Shown here: positions 11,570 to 20,423 of the stretch, in pieces
Numbering within the stretch: the stretch's first letter is position 1
Layout of the letters: every line of letters starts with the position of its first letter
Assembly: GCA_963695705.1 (NCBI GenBank)
Contig: CAVOHB010000004.1
Span: forward strand, 589,519-653,518
Length of the DNA: 64,000 bases
Source of the DNA: JBKPNJ01 sp963695705
GTDB lineage: Bacteria > Actinomycetota > Actinomycetes > Propionibacteriales > Nocardioidaceae
Direction: 5' to 3'
The notes under the pieces: generated by a model
The model's input: the letters and a program-made list of their open reading frames with translations, nothing else
Database searches by the model: none
Told to the model about the DNA's origin: nothing
Made by a program: the position numbers and the translations under genes

Positions 11570-12937
11570 ATGGGTGGTGAGCGCCTGGGCCGGGTGCCCA
11601 GACGCACGATCGTGGCGGCCATCCTGCGGCGACGACCGCACGAACTCCTGGAGGAGACCGCCCGCCGGTTTCCGCGGGTGGCCGAGCTCGGAGGGCGCGG
11701 CGCCTTGCAGGGCTATCTCATCAGTGACCCCGAGATCGTGCGGTCCGTCGTCGTCGGCCAGGCGCACCGGCTGCGGAAGGGCCGCGGGCTGCAGCGGGCC
11801 CGCACGTTGCTCGGCGACGGGCTGCTGACCAGCGAGGGGGAGCTCTGGCATCGCCAGCGCCGGCTGATCCAGCCGGTGTTCCACCGAGAGGTGGTCAACG
11901 GGTACGTGGGACGCATCGTCGATGCCACCGATGAGCACATGCGGCGCTGGGAGGACGGGCAGCAGATCGAGCTGGCGACGCACATGTCGGCGCTGACCCT
12001 GGACATCGTCGGCACCACGTTGTTCGGCGATGACATCGGTGGGCACGCGACCGACGTCCGGACAGGTCTCGACGCGGTGATGGCCCGCTCGCGGACACTG
12101 ATCCTTCCCGGCAGCCGGCTGCTGGATCGGCTGCCGCTCCCCTCGGTCGTGCGGGCACGGAACGCCATCGACCAGCTCGACGGTGTGGTGGGGGCGATCA
12201 TCGAGCGCCGCCGCCGACGCGATCCCGCGAGCGTCGATAGGGACCGGGGCGGCGACGTGCTGGACCTGCTGCTCGCCGCGGGAGAAGAGTCGGAGCACGC
12301 CGCGATGGGTGATCGTCAGGTGAGGGACGAGGTGATGACGCTCATGCTGGCAGGCCACGAGACGACGGCGATGGCCTTGACGTGGACCTGGTGGCTCTTG
12401 TCCCGGCACCCCGCAGCAGGCGAGGCGCTGCGAGCCGAGCTCGCCGCCGTCGTCGGTGACCGCCGGGCCACGGCCGCCGACCTGCCCCGGCTGGCGACGA
12501 CCCGCGCGACCGTGGCCGAGTCGATGAGGCTCTATCCGCCGGCCTGGCTGTTCGCCCGCCAGGCGCTCGACACCATCGACATCGACGGGCACCAGGCGCC
12601 GGCCGGGTCCCTGGCCGTGGTCTGCACCTGGGCACAGCACCGCGACCCGCGCTGGTGGGCCGAGCCGACCTCCTTTCGTCCGCAGCGCTGGCTGGACCGC
12701 GACGGCCGGTTCGACGAGTCGGCCCCAGGGCAGCCGCGGGACGCCTACATCCCCTTCGGGATGGGGCAGCGCATCTGCATCGGACGCGAGCTGGCCTGGA
12801 CCGAGGCGATACTCGTCCTGGCCAGGGTCGCGCCGCACTGGAGGATCGACGTGCCGCCCGGGCACGTTCCGCACCCCGATCCCGCGATCACGATGCGGCC
12901 GCTCGGCGGGATGCCGGCCACGGTGCGCCGCCGCTGA
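11570..12937 (+). CDS. Cytochrome P450
   Basis: About 455 residues with all P450 landmarks: I-helix AGHETTA, K-helix ESMR (ExxR), PERF-like FRPQRW, and the haem loop FGMGQRICIG with the proximal Cys. Long form with C-helix WHRQRR, resembling bacterial CYPs of fatty-acid or terpenoid type; no substrate can be assigned. Two adjacent ATGs (11567 and 11570) follow GGAGG; the second has better spacing. It converges on the MFS gene. No ferredoxin gene is adjacent, so electrons must come from elsewhere. Confidence 0.93.
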   Translation: MGGERLGRVPRRTIVAAILRRRPHELLEETARRFPRVAELGGRGALQGYLISDPEIVRSVVVGQAHRLRKGRGLQRARTLLGDGLLTSEGELWHRQRRLIQPVFHREVVNGYVGRIVDATDEHMRRWEDGQQIELATHMSALTLDIVGTTLFGDDIGGHATDVRTGLDAVMARSRTLILPGSRLLDRLPLPSVVRARNAIDQLDGVVGAIIERRRRRDPASVDRDRGGDVLDLLLAAGEESEHAAMGDRQVRDEVMTLMLAGHETTAMALTWTWWLLSRHPAAGEALRAELAAVVGDRRATAADLPRLATTRATVAESMRLYPPAWLFARQALDTIDIDGHQAPAGSLAVVCTWAQHRDPRWWAEPTSFRPQRWLDRDGRFDESAPGQPRDAYIPFGMGQRICIGRELAWTEAILVLARVAPHWRIDVPPGHVPHPDPAITMRPLGGMPATVRRR

Positions 12938-12949
12938 CGCCAGCACTGC

Positions 12950-14233
12950 TCACCCGGCGATGCGCTCCTCCCACTCCTGCGACCTCGGAACCCCGCGGAT
13001 CGCGACACTGAGGGTCGCGACGACGGCGCCCACCGCAAAGCAGCACACGAAGACCAGCATCGCGGCTCGCGCTCCGATGACGCCCATCAACCAGCCGCCG
13101 ATCAGCGGGCCCAGTGGAAGAGCCGCCCCTGAGACGAACTTCGACGCGCTCTGCACCCTGCCCTGCAGCAGCTCCGGAGTGATCGCGATCCGGTACGAGA
13201 TCAGCGACGCGTTGACCATCGGAGTAAACACCATCATTCCGGCCAGCAGCGCCCCGATCAGTGTGACGTGCATCGTCCACGGCATCAGCCCGGTCGCCAC
13301 CACGATCGCCCAGGCGGCGGGCGCGGCGATCGCCCACGGGCGCAGGTGGCGCATGAACCAGGGCGCCATCACCGCGCCGGCGATACCCGCGACCGCCCCC
13401 ATCGTGTCGATCAGACCGATCACGACCGGGCTCACGCCGGCCGCCAGGAGTCGCAACGTCAGGACGAGGAAGAATCCCTGCCCGGCGAAGTTGATGATCG
13501 TGGTGATGCTCAGGAACATCCGCAGGAACGAACTCGACCAGATGAACCGCATTCCCTCGACCATCTCGTGCCACAGGTGGCGCGGTACGGCCGGATTGCG
13601 GGCGGGAGCCTTGAGAGAGGTACGGATCGAGCAGACGGTCAGGCAGGAGATCGCGAACGAGACCGCATCGACCGCGAACGGCAGCCAGCGCGCCACCGTG
13701 TAGAGCGCTCCCCCCAGCGGTGCACTGGTCAGCGCCGAGAGCTGGTATCGCGCCTGGTGCGCCGACATGGCGCCGGGCAGCTGGCTGGTGGGCACGACGA
13801 CCTTCACGACCGAGATCTCGGCCGGCGAGAAGAACGTGCTGGTGGCGCCGATGGCCAGCGACACCAGGATCAGGTGGGCGATGGTCAGCCTGCCCAGCGC
13901 CTCCGCGATCGCGATGCTTCCGTAGAGCACCACCCCGCAGGCGCTGCTGACCAGCATGGTCGCGCGCCGATTCCACCTGTCCACGAGTGCGCCGGCAGGC
14001 AGCAGCAGGACCAGCCGGACGGTGGCGTACGCCGCTGCGGTGAGCCCCGCCTGAAACGTCGATCCGGTGACCGCATACGCGAGCAACGGGAACAGGAAGA
14101 AGCTCATCTGCGACCCGATGTCGCTGATCGTCTCGCCGGTCCACAAAGCGACGTAGTCGCGGTTGCGCCACAACGGCGTGCGCGGCTCGACCACCCGCGC
14201 TTCCGTGTCCCCCACAATCTGACCATCGCACAT
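12950..14233 (-). CDS. MFS transporter, exporter-like
   Basis: 427 residues with about 12 hydrophobic segments and the N-terminal pattern WRNRDYVALWTGETISDIGSQ characteristic of the MFS_3/EntS-like branch, which includes siderophore and drug exporters. The loop 2-3 motif is present as DRWNRRATML. Substrate unknown. The gene converges on the P450 (12 nt between stops) and diverges from the small gene at 14332. Confidence 0.88.
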   Translation of the reverse strand: MCDGQIVGDTEARVVEPRTPLWRNRDYVALWTGETISDIGSQMSFFLFPLLAYAVTGSTFQAGLTAAAYATVRLVLLLPAGALVDRWNRRATMLVSSACGVVLYGSIAIAEALGRLTIAHLILVSLAIGATSTFFSPAEISVVKVVVPTSQLPGAMSAHQARYQLSALTSAPLGGALYTVARWLPFAVDAVSFAISCLTVCSIRTSLKAPARNPAVPRHLWHEMVEGMRFIWSSSFLRMFLSITTIINFAGQGFFLVLTLRLLAAGVSPVVIGLIDTMGAVAGIAGAVMAPWFMRHLRPWAIAAPAAWAIVVATGLMPWTMHVTLIGALLAGMMVFTPMVNASLISYRIAITPELLQGRVQSASKFVSGAALPLGPLIGGWLMGVIGARAAMLVFVCCFAVGAVVATLSVAIRGVPRSQEWEERIAG

Positions 14234-14331
14234 TTGTGCATCGTGTGTTGCCGGCTGGCCCGGCTCCGTGGTCCACCTGGCCGGTACGCTGTTCCGGCGT
14301 TGCAGCAGGACAGTTGGCAGGAAGGACCCTG

Positions 14332-14695
14332 ATGCGCATCCCGGCGAAGTCCGTCACCAGGGCGGCCAAGTACGCACCACTGGCGTACCAGGCGTACAAG
14401 CACGGCCGTGAGCCAGTTCAGAAGGCCGTGCAGAAGGCACTGGACCGCCGCTCACAACAGCGCCAGGCGACCGCCCATGCTCGGACACTGGTGGACGGCA
14501 GCGTGCTGGGCACGTTCCACGGCGGCGACCGGGTTCTGGGTGGTGTTCAGCGGCGACGAGCCGGTCGCGGCTTACCCGGGCCAGCAGGGGGAGCTGCAGG
14601 ACGTCATCGGCCGGGCAGACCTGAGCCAGCGGGTCCCGCCGGACGAGGTTGAGAGCACGACGCGGCTCACGCTGATCCGCGGCATCCGTCGCTGA
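14332..14695 (+). CDS. Small conserved-looking protein of unknown function, one frameshift
   Basis: Starts at ATG 14332 after AGGAAGGA. The first frame gives a basic N-terminus (RIPAKSVTRAAKYAPLAYQA) and breaks at about 14525-14530 in a GGG run. Removing one G yields HGGDRFWVVFSGDEPVAAYP followed by a C-terminus ending RLTLIRGIRR, about 120 residues in all. I do not recognise a domain. The good ribosome site, continuous codon usage across the repair and a plausible globular C-terminus support a real gene. Confidence 0.6.
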
Positions 14696-14744
14696 CCTCC
14701 TCAGTCACCGTCCCGCTGAGTCTCCCGCTGAGTCACCGACCCGT

Positions 14745-15542
14745 TCAGTGGAAGTCGATCAGCAGCCCGTCGTCGGGACCGCCGAGGTCACGACGGAAGT
14801 TGCCGACATCCGTCACCCGGGTGCGGTAACAGTGGGTGACGTACGGCAGCAGCATCCCGTCCTTCCCGCGGCCGTAGCTGTCGTAGAGCGCACCCACCCG
14901 GTCCAGGATCTCGCGCCGCTCGGTCTCGCCCAACGCCACGATGTAGGAGCGGGACTGCACCAGACCGATCAGCAGATCCCGGTCGATCGGCTGCCAGAAC
15001 CGGAACTTGCGGTGCTCGACCTCGCCGAACAGGTCGGACTCGACGACCGGGGTGACCTCCGCGTCCGGTCCCGGCTCACTGCCGATCAGCTCCGACAGCC
15101 GACGCACCCAGGGGACGGTCTCGTCGCGGTAGTTCCACACCAGCGCGAGGATGCCGCCAGGACGGAGGACTCGGGCGATCTCGGGAAGGGCTTTCGCCGG
15201 GTCGAACCAGTGGAATGCCTGGGCGGCGATGACCGCGTCGACCGAGGAGCTCGACAGGCCGATCGCCTCGGCGCCGCCCTGCAGCCGGTGGGCCTTCGGC
15301 GCCGCGACCTCCAGGTACCGCAGCATCGGCAGGGACGGCTCGGCTGCGACGACCTGGTGACCGAGGCCGAGCATGACCGCACTGAGCTTCCCGGTGCCGG
15401 CGCCGAGCTCCAGTACGCGACCGGGCGTAGGACCGATGAGCCAGCGCACCGCGTCCTCGGGATACCCGGGCCGGGCGCGGTCGTACACCTCGGCGACTCC
15501 ACCGAAGCTCAGTGAGCGCTGGGCGCGCAGTGTCTCGTCCAT
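14745..15542 (-). CDS. Class I SAM-dependent methyltransferase
   Basis: About 265 residues. Motif I VLELGAGTGKLS, motif II acidic VVAAEPS, and post-motif AFHWFDPAKALPEIARVLRPGG are typical of the Methyltransf_11/UbiE-like fold. The start at ATG 15542 (DETLRAQRSLSFGGVAEVYD) matches the usual N-terminus of this family; the longer frame is less likely. Target unknown. Divergent from the Fic-like gene, with the two starts about 40 nt apart and so presumably a shared promoter region. Confidence 0.88.
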   Translation of the reverse strand: MDETLRAQRSLSFGGVAEVYDRARPGYPEDAVRWLIGPTPGRVLELGAGTGKLSAVMLGLGHQVVAAEPSLPMLRYLEVAAPKAHRLQGGAEAIGLSSSSVDAVIAAQAFHWFDPAKALPEIARVLRPGGILALVWNYRDETVPWVRRLSELIGSEPGPDAEVTPVVESDLFGEVEHRKFRFWQPIDRDLLIGLVQSRSYIVALGETERREILDRVGALYDSYGRGKDGMLLPYVTHCYRTRVTDVGNFRRDLGGPDDGLLIDFH

Positions 15543-15580
15543 CCGCCGGGAGGCTATCAAGCCGCGGATAGTCTGCCCCG

Positions 15581-16336
15581 GTGGCGCTCCCATCCGATGC
15601 GTTCGCCGCCGCCGCGGCGCTGGAGGCGGTCCCCTCCGCCTTGGCGGCTGCCCGTGACGGGATCGATGCCTGCCTTCGCGACAGCGGATTTCCGGACAGT
15701 GCTCGTCGAGGCAGTGGCGGATCCCGGCGCGATACGCCGGACCGGGCCGGTGAGTCGCTGCTGCGTGGTGCCGCGGCCTCGGCCGCCCTTGACGGCAGTG
15801 TCTCCACCCTCGACGACATCCGGTCCGGCCGGGCCGACGCGATCGGTGCTGCGGCGGTACGCCTGAACGTGGAGCTGCTCAGCCTCCTGCAGGTGTGGCG
15901 GACCGTGCCTCTGCAGGCGCTGGCACGCATGCACTCCATGGCCGCAGCCGCCGACGATGCTGGTCGTGGCCGGCCGCGCGACGACGCCGAGGCCGTCGCA
16001 CGGGTGACGGACCTGGCCCGCCGGCTGTGCGCGCCGACGAGTGCGCCGGCGCTGGCGGTGGCGGCTCTGGTACACGCCGAGCTGATGACGGCTCGCCCCT
16101 TCGCATCCCGGAACGGCCTGGTGGCGCGGGCTGCGGAGCGCCTGGTCCTGGTGTCGCGGGGGGTGGACCCGGCGTCCTTGACGGTGCCGGAAGCCGGCCA
16201 TCAGGCTGTGGCGGCTTCCTACGCCGGGGCACTCGACGGCTACGCCGACGGCGGAAGGGACGGCGTGCGTGCGTGGTTGCTGCACTGTTCGACGGCGTAT
16301 GTCTCCGGCGCCCGAGCGATCCCGGGGATCGAATGA
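15581..16336 (+). CDS. Fic-like protein with degenerate catalytic motif
   Basis: 251 residues, alpha-helical. It contains an inhibitory-helix-like SAALDGSVST and a Fic-core position reading ARPFASRNGLVAR where active Fic AMP-transferases have H-x-F-x-[DE]-G-N-[GK]-R. The catalytic His is Ala and the acidic residue and first Gly are missing, so AMPylation is unlikely. Actinobacteria encode such a protein in this region (Rv3641c-like; often annotated oxidoreductase in Streptomyces). GTG start; followed by a strong hairpin at 16363. Confidence 0.7.
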   Translation: MALPSDAFAAAAALEAVPSALAAARDGIDACLRDSGFPDSARRGSGGSRRDTPDRAGESLLRGAAASAALDGSVSTLDDIRSGRADAIGAAAVRLNVELLSLLQVWRTVPLQALARMHSMAAAADDAGRGRPRDDAEAVARVTDLARRLCAPTSAPALAVAALVHAELMTARPFASRNGLVARAAERLVLVSRGVDPASLTVPEAGHQAVAASYAGALDGYADGGRDGVRAWLLHCSTAYVSGARAIPGIE

Positions 16337-16362
16337 CGACGGCGGGACCCCGTACAGCGCGA

Positions 16363-16390
16363 ACGGCGTCCCCACGAGGGGAGACGCCGT
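16363..16390 (+). terminator. Candidate intrinsic terminator after the Fic-like gene
   Basis: Arms ACGGCGT and ACGCCGT pair over 7 bp, extended by CCCC/GGGG with a 2-nt bulge and the tetraloop ACGA. It lies 27 nt after the stop at 16336. There is no T-run, which is common for actinobacterial terminators. Confidence 0.55.
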
Positions 16391-16575
16391 CGCTGGCACG
16401 TCGGCTCGGGTTACCAGGCGTGCACCTCTGTCTGTCGCCTCGGGAAATCCCGTGACGTCTGCCCTAAGGAAGGGTGGATCGCCGCGTGGGTGCCCGGCCG
16501 CCGTGTCGGTCTTGAGTTGTGAGTCCCTTTGTACGCCGGTTTGAGCCGCATGGGAACCCCGGGCCCAGGATCAAA

Positions 16576-16641
16576 TGGATTCGCCTGAGCAAGCGGCAGT
16601 CCCGAGGTGACGTCAGCCGGCCGGTCAGCGAGCGGCTCCGG
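16576..16641. repeat. 65-bp direct repeat, copy 1
   Basis: Begins TGGATTCGCCTGAGCAAGCG and ends GCGAGCGGCTCCGG. The match at 17069-17133 differs by two substitutions and one inserted base. Copy 2 contains the stop codon and last codons of the HAD phosphatase gene, so copy 1 looks like a displaced duplicate of that gene's 3' end. The two copies bracket about 430 bp of unrelated DNA. Confidence 0.85.
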
Positions 16642-16728
16642 TGTCCGCCCCCCACCCGTCTGGGGAGGTCGTTGCGGCGGATGCCCGGTTCGCGTCCGGA
16701 AGTTGTTGCGCAGGTATCGATCACCAGG

Positions 16729-16803
16729 GCCACTGCCGGGAATTGCGTAGTTGTTGGTCACGGTTGAGCCGGCCGGTGACCAACCAGTGCGCAAAACGTC
16801 GGT
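16729..16803. repeat. Dispersed hairpin repeat, copy A
   Basis: About 75 bp resembling 46005-46079 at roughly 85-90 percent identity by eye. The core is an inverted repeat: GTTGGTCAC and GTGACCAAC (9 bp, perfect) around a GC-rich loop containing GGTTGAGCCGG. Both copies continue with AGTGCGCAAAA. It could be a REP/MITE-like element or a conserved RNA hairpin. Confidence 0.8.
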
Positions 16804-16998
16804 GCGGTGATCCTGACGCACCCACGGGAGGTCAACCCGTTGCGCCGCGGCAAGAAATTGTGCACTTGGTGAGGGCAAACGGGTGCGACAACTCTCATCG
16901 CCTGCACAAGTCTGAGCAATCAAGCACCGCCGTGGTCGGCCGCGGACTCGAGCGATCGCGGCCGCGGGCCAGTGCCGGAACCCGTGCGACCGGCGTGA

Positions 16999-17063
16999 CA
17001 AGTTGTCGGATGGCCTGCAGCAAGTGTCGGATCGCCGGAGATAAGTGTCGGATCGGCCGAGAT
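16999..17063. repeat. Three 22-bp tandem units
   Basis: The core AAGTGTCGGAT (first unit AAGTTGTCGGAT) recurs at 16999, 17021 and 17042, about one unit per two DNA turns. It directly precedes copy 2 of the 65-bp repeat. It may be a protein-binding array or a slippage product. Confidence 0.65.
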
Positions 17064-17068
17064 CGAAG

Positions 17069-17133
17069 TGGATTCACCTGAGCAAGCGGCAGTCCCGACG
17101 TGACGTCAGCCGCCGGTCAGCGAGCGGCTCCGG
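17069..17133. repeat. 65-bp direct repeat, copy 2 (covers HAD gene stop)
   Basis: Partner of the repeat at 16576. It includes the minus-strand stop codon at 17117-17119 and the last few codons of the HAD phosphatase gene, so it is probably the ancestral copy. Confidence 0.85.
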
Positions 17134-17959
17134 CCCGCCGGCCGCGACGTCTCGCGACCAGCAGCACCGCGCCCGCGCCGAGCGCGCTGGCGCTGACGGC
17201 CACCGCTGCGACGGAGCGGTGCGCGTGCAACGACCGCTGCCGCAGCGCGACCGGCTTCGAGAACAGCAGCACCGGCCATCCTCGTTGCACCGCCGCCCTG
17301 CGCAGCGCCTTGTCGGGGTTGACGGCGTACGGATGTCCGACCGCCTCGAGCATCGGCAGGTCGGTCGAGGAGTCGCTGTACGCATAGCTTCCGTCGAGGT
17401 CGTACCCCTCACGATCGGCCAGCTCCCGGATTGCGCTGGCCTTGTTCCCGGCGTACGCGTAGAACTCGATCTGGCCGGTGAACCTGCCCTCGTCCATCGC
17501 CAGCCGCGTGGCGATGACATAGTCCGCACCGAGCATCTCCCCGATCGGCTCGACGACCTCCGACCCCGACGACGACACGATCACGACGTGGCGCCCACTC
17601 AGGTGATGCTCCTCGATCAGCTGCACGGCCTCGTCATAGACCAGCGGGTCGACGATGTGGTGGAGGGTCTCGGCGACGATGGCCTTGACGGTCTGTACGT
17701 CCCATCCCGCACACAGCGCGGAGAGGTACTCACGCATCCGCTCCATCTGGTCGTGGTCGGCACCTCCCAGCAGATACACGAACTGGGCGTACGCGCTGCG
17801 CAGCACCGACCTTCGGTTGATCAGGCCGCCCTGGTAGAACGGTCGGCTGAACGCCAGCGTGCTCGACCTGGCGATGATCGTCTTGTCCAGGTCGAAGAAC
17901 GCGGCCGTCCGCTGCGTTGGCGCGATCTCCACGACACGAGCATAGGTGGGGCACCGCAC
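17117..17959 (-). CDS. HAD-IB family phosphatase (SerB-like)
   Basis: 280 residues. HAD motif I FFDLDKTII (nucleophile Asp), motif II VVIVSSSGSE, a Lys in AGNKASAI and motif III AYSDSSTDLPML are present, as in phosphoserine-phosphatase-like HAD-IB enzymes. A C-terminal hydrophobic segment (AVAVSASALGAGAVLLVA) followed by basic residues suggests a membrane tail. M. tuberculosis has a similar gene (Rv3661) next to ssd; here several kilobases separate them. GTG 17959 and GTG 17932 are both possible starts; neither has a strong ribosome site. Confidence 0.88.
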   Translation of the reverse strand: MRCPTYARVVEIAPTQRTAAFFDLDKTIIARSSTLAFSRPFYQGGLINRRSVLRSAYAQFVYLLGGADHDQMERMREYLSALCAGWDVQTVKAIVAETLHHIVDPLVYDEAVQLIEEHHLSGRHVVIVSSSGSEVVEPIGEMLGADYVIATRLAMDEGRFTGQIEFYAYAGNKASAIRELADREGYDLDGSYAYSDSSTDLPMLEAVGHPYAVNPDKALRRAAVQRGWPVLLFSKPVALRQRSLHAHRSVAAVAVSASALGAGAVLLVARRRGRRAGAAR

Positions 17960-17971
17960 GGCGGAGGCGGT

Positions 17972-19067
17972 TCAGAACGACCCGTCGTCCCAGGTGCCGA
18001 AGGGCCCGTCGAGCAGGTAGAGCCGCATCCCGTACGGCACGGAGTCGCCATACTCGGCACGCACGTGGTCCGGCATGGTGCGCACCAGACGCAGCCAACC
18101 AAGCGCCCGCTGAACGGTGCCTGTCCTGCGGGCCAGCTCGGCGGCCGCCATGACGTCGGCTCTGGACAGGTGGCGCGTCCAGGGCTCCAGGTACGCATCG
18201 CGGAGCCGGCTGAGCTCGACGCCGCCCGGCGGCAGGCCGTACGCGTAGGCCAGCGCGCGAAGCGTGACGACGAGGGTGTGGAACGGGTGGGAGACGCAGG
18301 CATCGCCCCAGTCGAGGAACACGTACCGACCGGCGCCGACGAACACGTTGCCGTCGTGAAAGTCGTCATGCTGCAATGTCGCCGCCGGCCCCAGCGCTGC
18401 CAACCGACTGCACAGCTCGGTGAAGGCGGGCAACCCGTCGACGAGCTGCCGGTGCTGCTCGATCGTCAGGCCGTCGTGTCGCCCGAGCAGGATGGAGTCC
18501 GGCTCGTCGAGCGCCTGGGCGAGCTGGCCGGGCAGCATCGGGAGGCTGTGGTCGGGCACTTGCATCGCGAGCAGCTCCGGCCGGCGTGGCGAGAGTTCCA
18601 TCTGCAGCTCGGCGTAGCGCGGGAGCAGCATCTCCCAGTGCTCGAGTGCCGGCCCGTCGGCGACCTCCCGCAGGCGCACTCCGGCATCACGCGTGAGCAT
18701 CCAGCCGTGCTCGGGTCTGGTGGCGATCACCTCGACGGTCTGCGTCGGGGACAGCGCCGCGAGCAGCGAGGTCAGCGTGGGTTCGAAGGCGTCGACCGGC
18801 GTCGACGCCTTGAACCACAGCACGCCCACCCGTGGTGGGGACTCGCAGGGCGGTAGCCCACCAGTAGACGTGCGGCTGCTCGATCTCGCCGTCTCGTGCG
18901 AACCCGGCACGGGCGGCCTCATCATCGATCCACGCGGTGGCACCCTCCAACCAGGTCGGCTCGAGCCACGGCAGCTCGCACCGCCAGCGGAGTCCGGCGA
19001 CGTCATCGCGACAGCGTAGGGTCGGAGCGGATGCGGCGCCGCGCGCGAGACGCCGGGGGGCTGCCAT
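17972..19067 (-). CDS. APH-family phosphotransferase, one frameshift
   Basis: An aminoglycoside/choline-kinase-like fold. The catalytic loop reads LQHDDFHDGNVFV (HxDxxxxN) and the metal Asp is in FLDWGDACVSHP. The N-terminal lobe is in another frame (RCELPWLEPTWLEGA, then GEIEQPHVYWW) and joins VGVLWFKAS after a single-base break at about 18830-18845. The repaired protein is about 365 residues, a full-length kinase. ATG 19067 is 12 nt from the divergent O-methyltransferase start at 19080. Substrate unknown; resistance should not be assumed. Confidence 0.8.
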
Positions 19068-19079
19068 AGGGTCGGCGGT

Positions 19080-19740
19080 ATGAGCCGTACCTCGATCGTG
19101 ATGACCGATGATCTGCAGGACTACCTGATCGCCCACTGCACGCCTCCCGGCCAGTTGTACCTCGACCTGGCGGCGGAGACGACGCGAGCAACCGGTGGCG
19201 ATGCCAACATGCAGATCGGGCTCGAGGAGGCCGCGTTCCTCACCCTGCTGACACAACTGATGCAGGCCCGCGCGGCGGTGGAAGTGGGCACGTTCACTGG
19301 GATGTCCTCGCTGGCGATCGCCCGTGGGCTGGCCGAGGGCGGCAAGCTGATCTGCTTCGACATCTCAGCGGACTACACCTCGATCGCCCAGCGGTACTGG
19401 AAACGAGCCGGGACTCGACGACCGGATCGAGCTGCGGCTGGGCCCGGCAGCCGAGCGGCTCCGCGAGCTGCCTGACCAAGCCCATCTCGACATCGCGTTC
19501 ATCGACGCCGACAAGGAAGGCTATTCGTCGTACTGGGAGGCGCTGGTGCCGCGGATGCGCCCCGGCGGCCTGATCGTGGTCGACAACGTCCTCTGGTCCG
19601 GAAAGGTGACAGACCCGGACGGCGCCGACGCCACCACGGCGCTGATGATCGCGTTCAACGACACGGTTGTCGCCGACCCCAGGGTCGAGGCCGTCATGCT
19701 GCCCATCGCCGACGGGTTGACGCTGGCCCGCAAGCTCTGA
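19080..19740 (+). CDS. Class I O-methyltransferase (caffeoyl-CoA/catechol type), one frameshift
   Basis: About 220 residues after repair. The SAM motif VEVGTFTGMSSLAIARGL, then IAFIDADKEGY and the metal-binding VVDNVLWSGKV identify the Methyltransf_3 family of cation-dependent O-methyltransferases. The frame shifts at about 19400-19410, where GCCGGGACTCGAC should read with one fewer G to give AGLDDRIELRLG. The family is widespread in actinobacteria with varied phenolic substrates. Confidence 0.88.
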
Positions 19741-19742
19741 CG

Positions 19743-20352
19743 ATGACAGGCGGCGAGGCGACGCCCGCACCGGTCCCGGTTGCGGCGGGACCAACGACCG
19801 AGGCTCGAGGCGCCGCGCCGACGCGACGACTGGCCGGCAGGCACTCCGATCTGGCTGCTCGACGTGGACGGCGTTCTCAACGCGGTGACCCGGCAGCCCG
19901 ACCGTCGGGTCTGGAAGGACTACCGCTCCGGCTGGGCCACCGCTCGTCAGCAGCGCTGGCCGATCACGTGGTCGCCGACGGTCGTCACGGCCATCTGCGA
20001 TCTGCACACCCGACGGGCCGTCGAGGTGCTGTGGCTCACCACCTGGGAGGACGACGCCAACGGCGACCTGATCGATCTCCTCGGCCTGCCACGACTGCCG
20101 GTCGCGGGCCGCGCGGCCGACTCCCGTCGGATGCTCGGCGGCTGGTGGAAGCTGGACGTCGCACAGCGGATCCAGCGGTTGGACCCGGACCGCAGGATTC
20201 TCTGGACCGACGACGACCTCGGGTACGACCGGACGGCCTCCCGGTGGATACGCGGGGCCGGACTTGGGATCAGTCCCGGAACAGCGCACGGACTCGACAG
20301 CGCGGACCTGCACCGGATCAGCCGGTTCCTCGATGACCGGAGGTCGGCGTGA
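19743..20352 (+). CDS. HAD-like hydrolase domain protein
   Basis: The main frame (from a TTG at 19780) holds IWLLDVDGVLNAV (HAD motif I), VLWLTTWEDDAN and RILWTDDDLGYD (acidic motif III), the pattern of small HAD-superfamily proteins common in actinobacteria. The nearest good start is ATG 19743, three nt after the preceding stop, but in another frame; one extra base before about 19830 would join them. About 190-200 residues. The stop overlaps a GTG (GTGA) beginning a 24-codon ORF. Confidence 0.75.
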
Positions 20353-20423
20353 GCGACGATGCGGCCGGTGCGATGTCGGCCACCGCCGGACGTGACTACG
20401 CTGACCGCTGGAGGTCGCCGTGA
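20349..20423 (+). CDS. 24-codon ORF bridging two genes
   Basis: GTG 20349 overlaps the upstream stop by 4 nt and is preceded by GGAGGTCG; its own TGA overlaps the GTG of the receiver-flavoprotein gene, which is again preceded by GGAGGTCG. The 18-nt stretch spanning ribosome site and start is nearly duplicated (GGAGGTCGGCGTGAGCGA and GGAGGTCGCCGTGAGCGA). It may be a translated coupling peptide or a by-product of a small duplication. Confidence 0.4.
   Translation: MSDDAAGAMSATAGRDYADRWRSP

Larger units (their letters stand above)
16337..17116. other. Repeat-rich intergenic region, no convincing gene
   Basis: About 780 bp between the Fic-like gene and the convergent HAD phosphatase gene. It holds a hairpin (16363), one copy of a 65-bp repeat (16576), a hairpin-bearing dispersed repeat (16729) and three 22-bp tandem units (16999). 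Open frames here, including one of 196 codons on the minus strand, have no domain, no ribosome site and composition driven by the repeats. Confidence 0.7.

Noticed and set aside
16411..17001. Minus-strand ORF of 196 codons in the repeat-rich gap
   Set aside because: Its sequence derives largely from the dispersed and direct repeats and shows no domain, start signal or coding-like composition.
17972..19067. APH-family kinase as an antibiotic resistance gene
   Set aside because: The APH fold is shared by many metabolic kinases; nothing in sequence or context indicates aminoglycoside activity.
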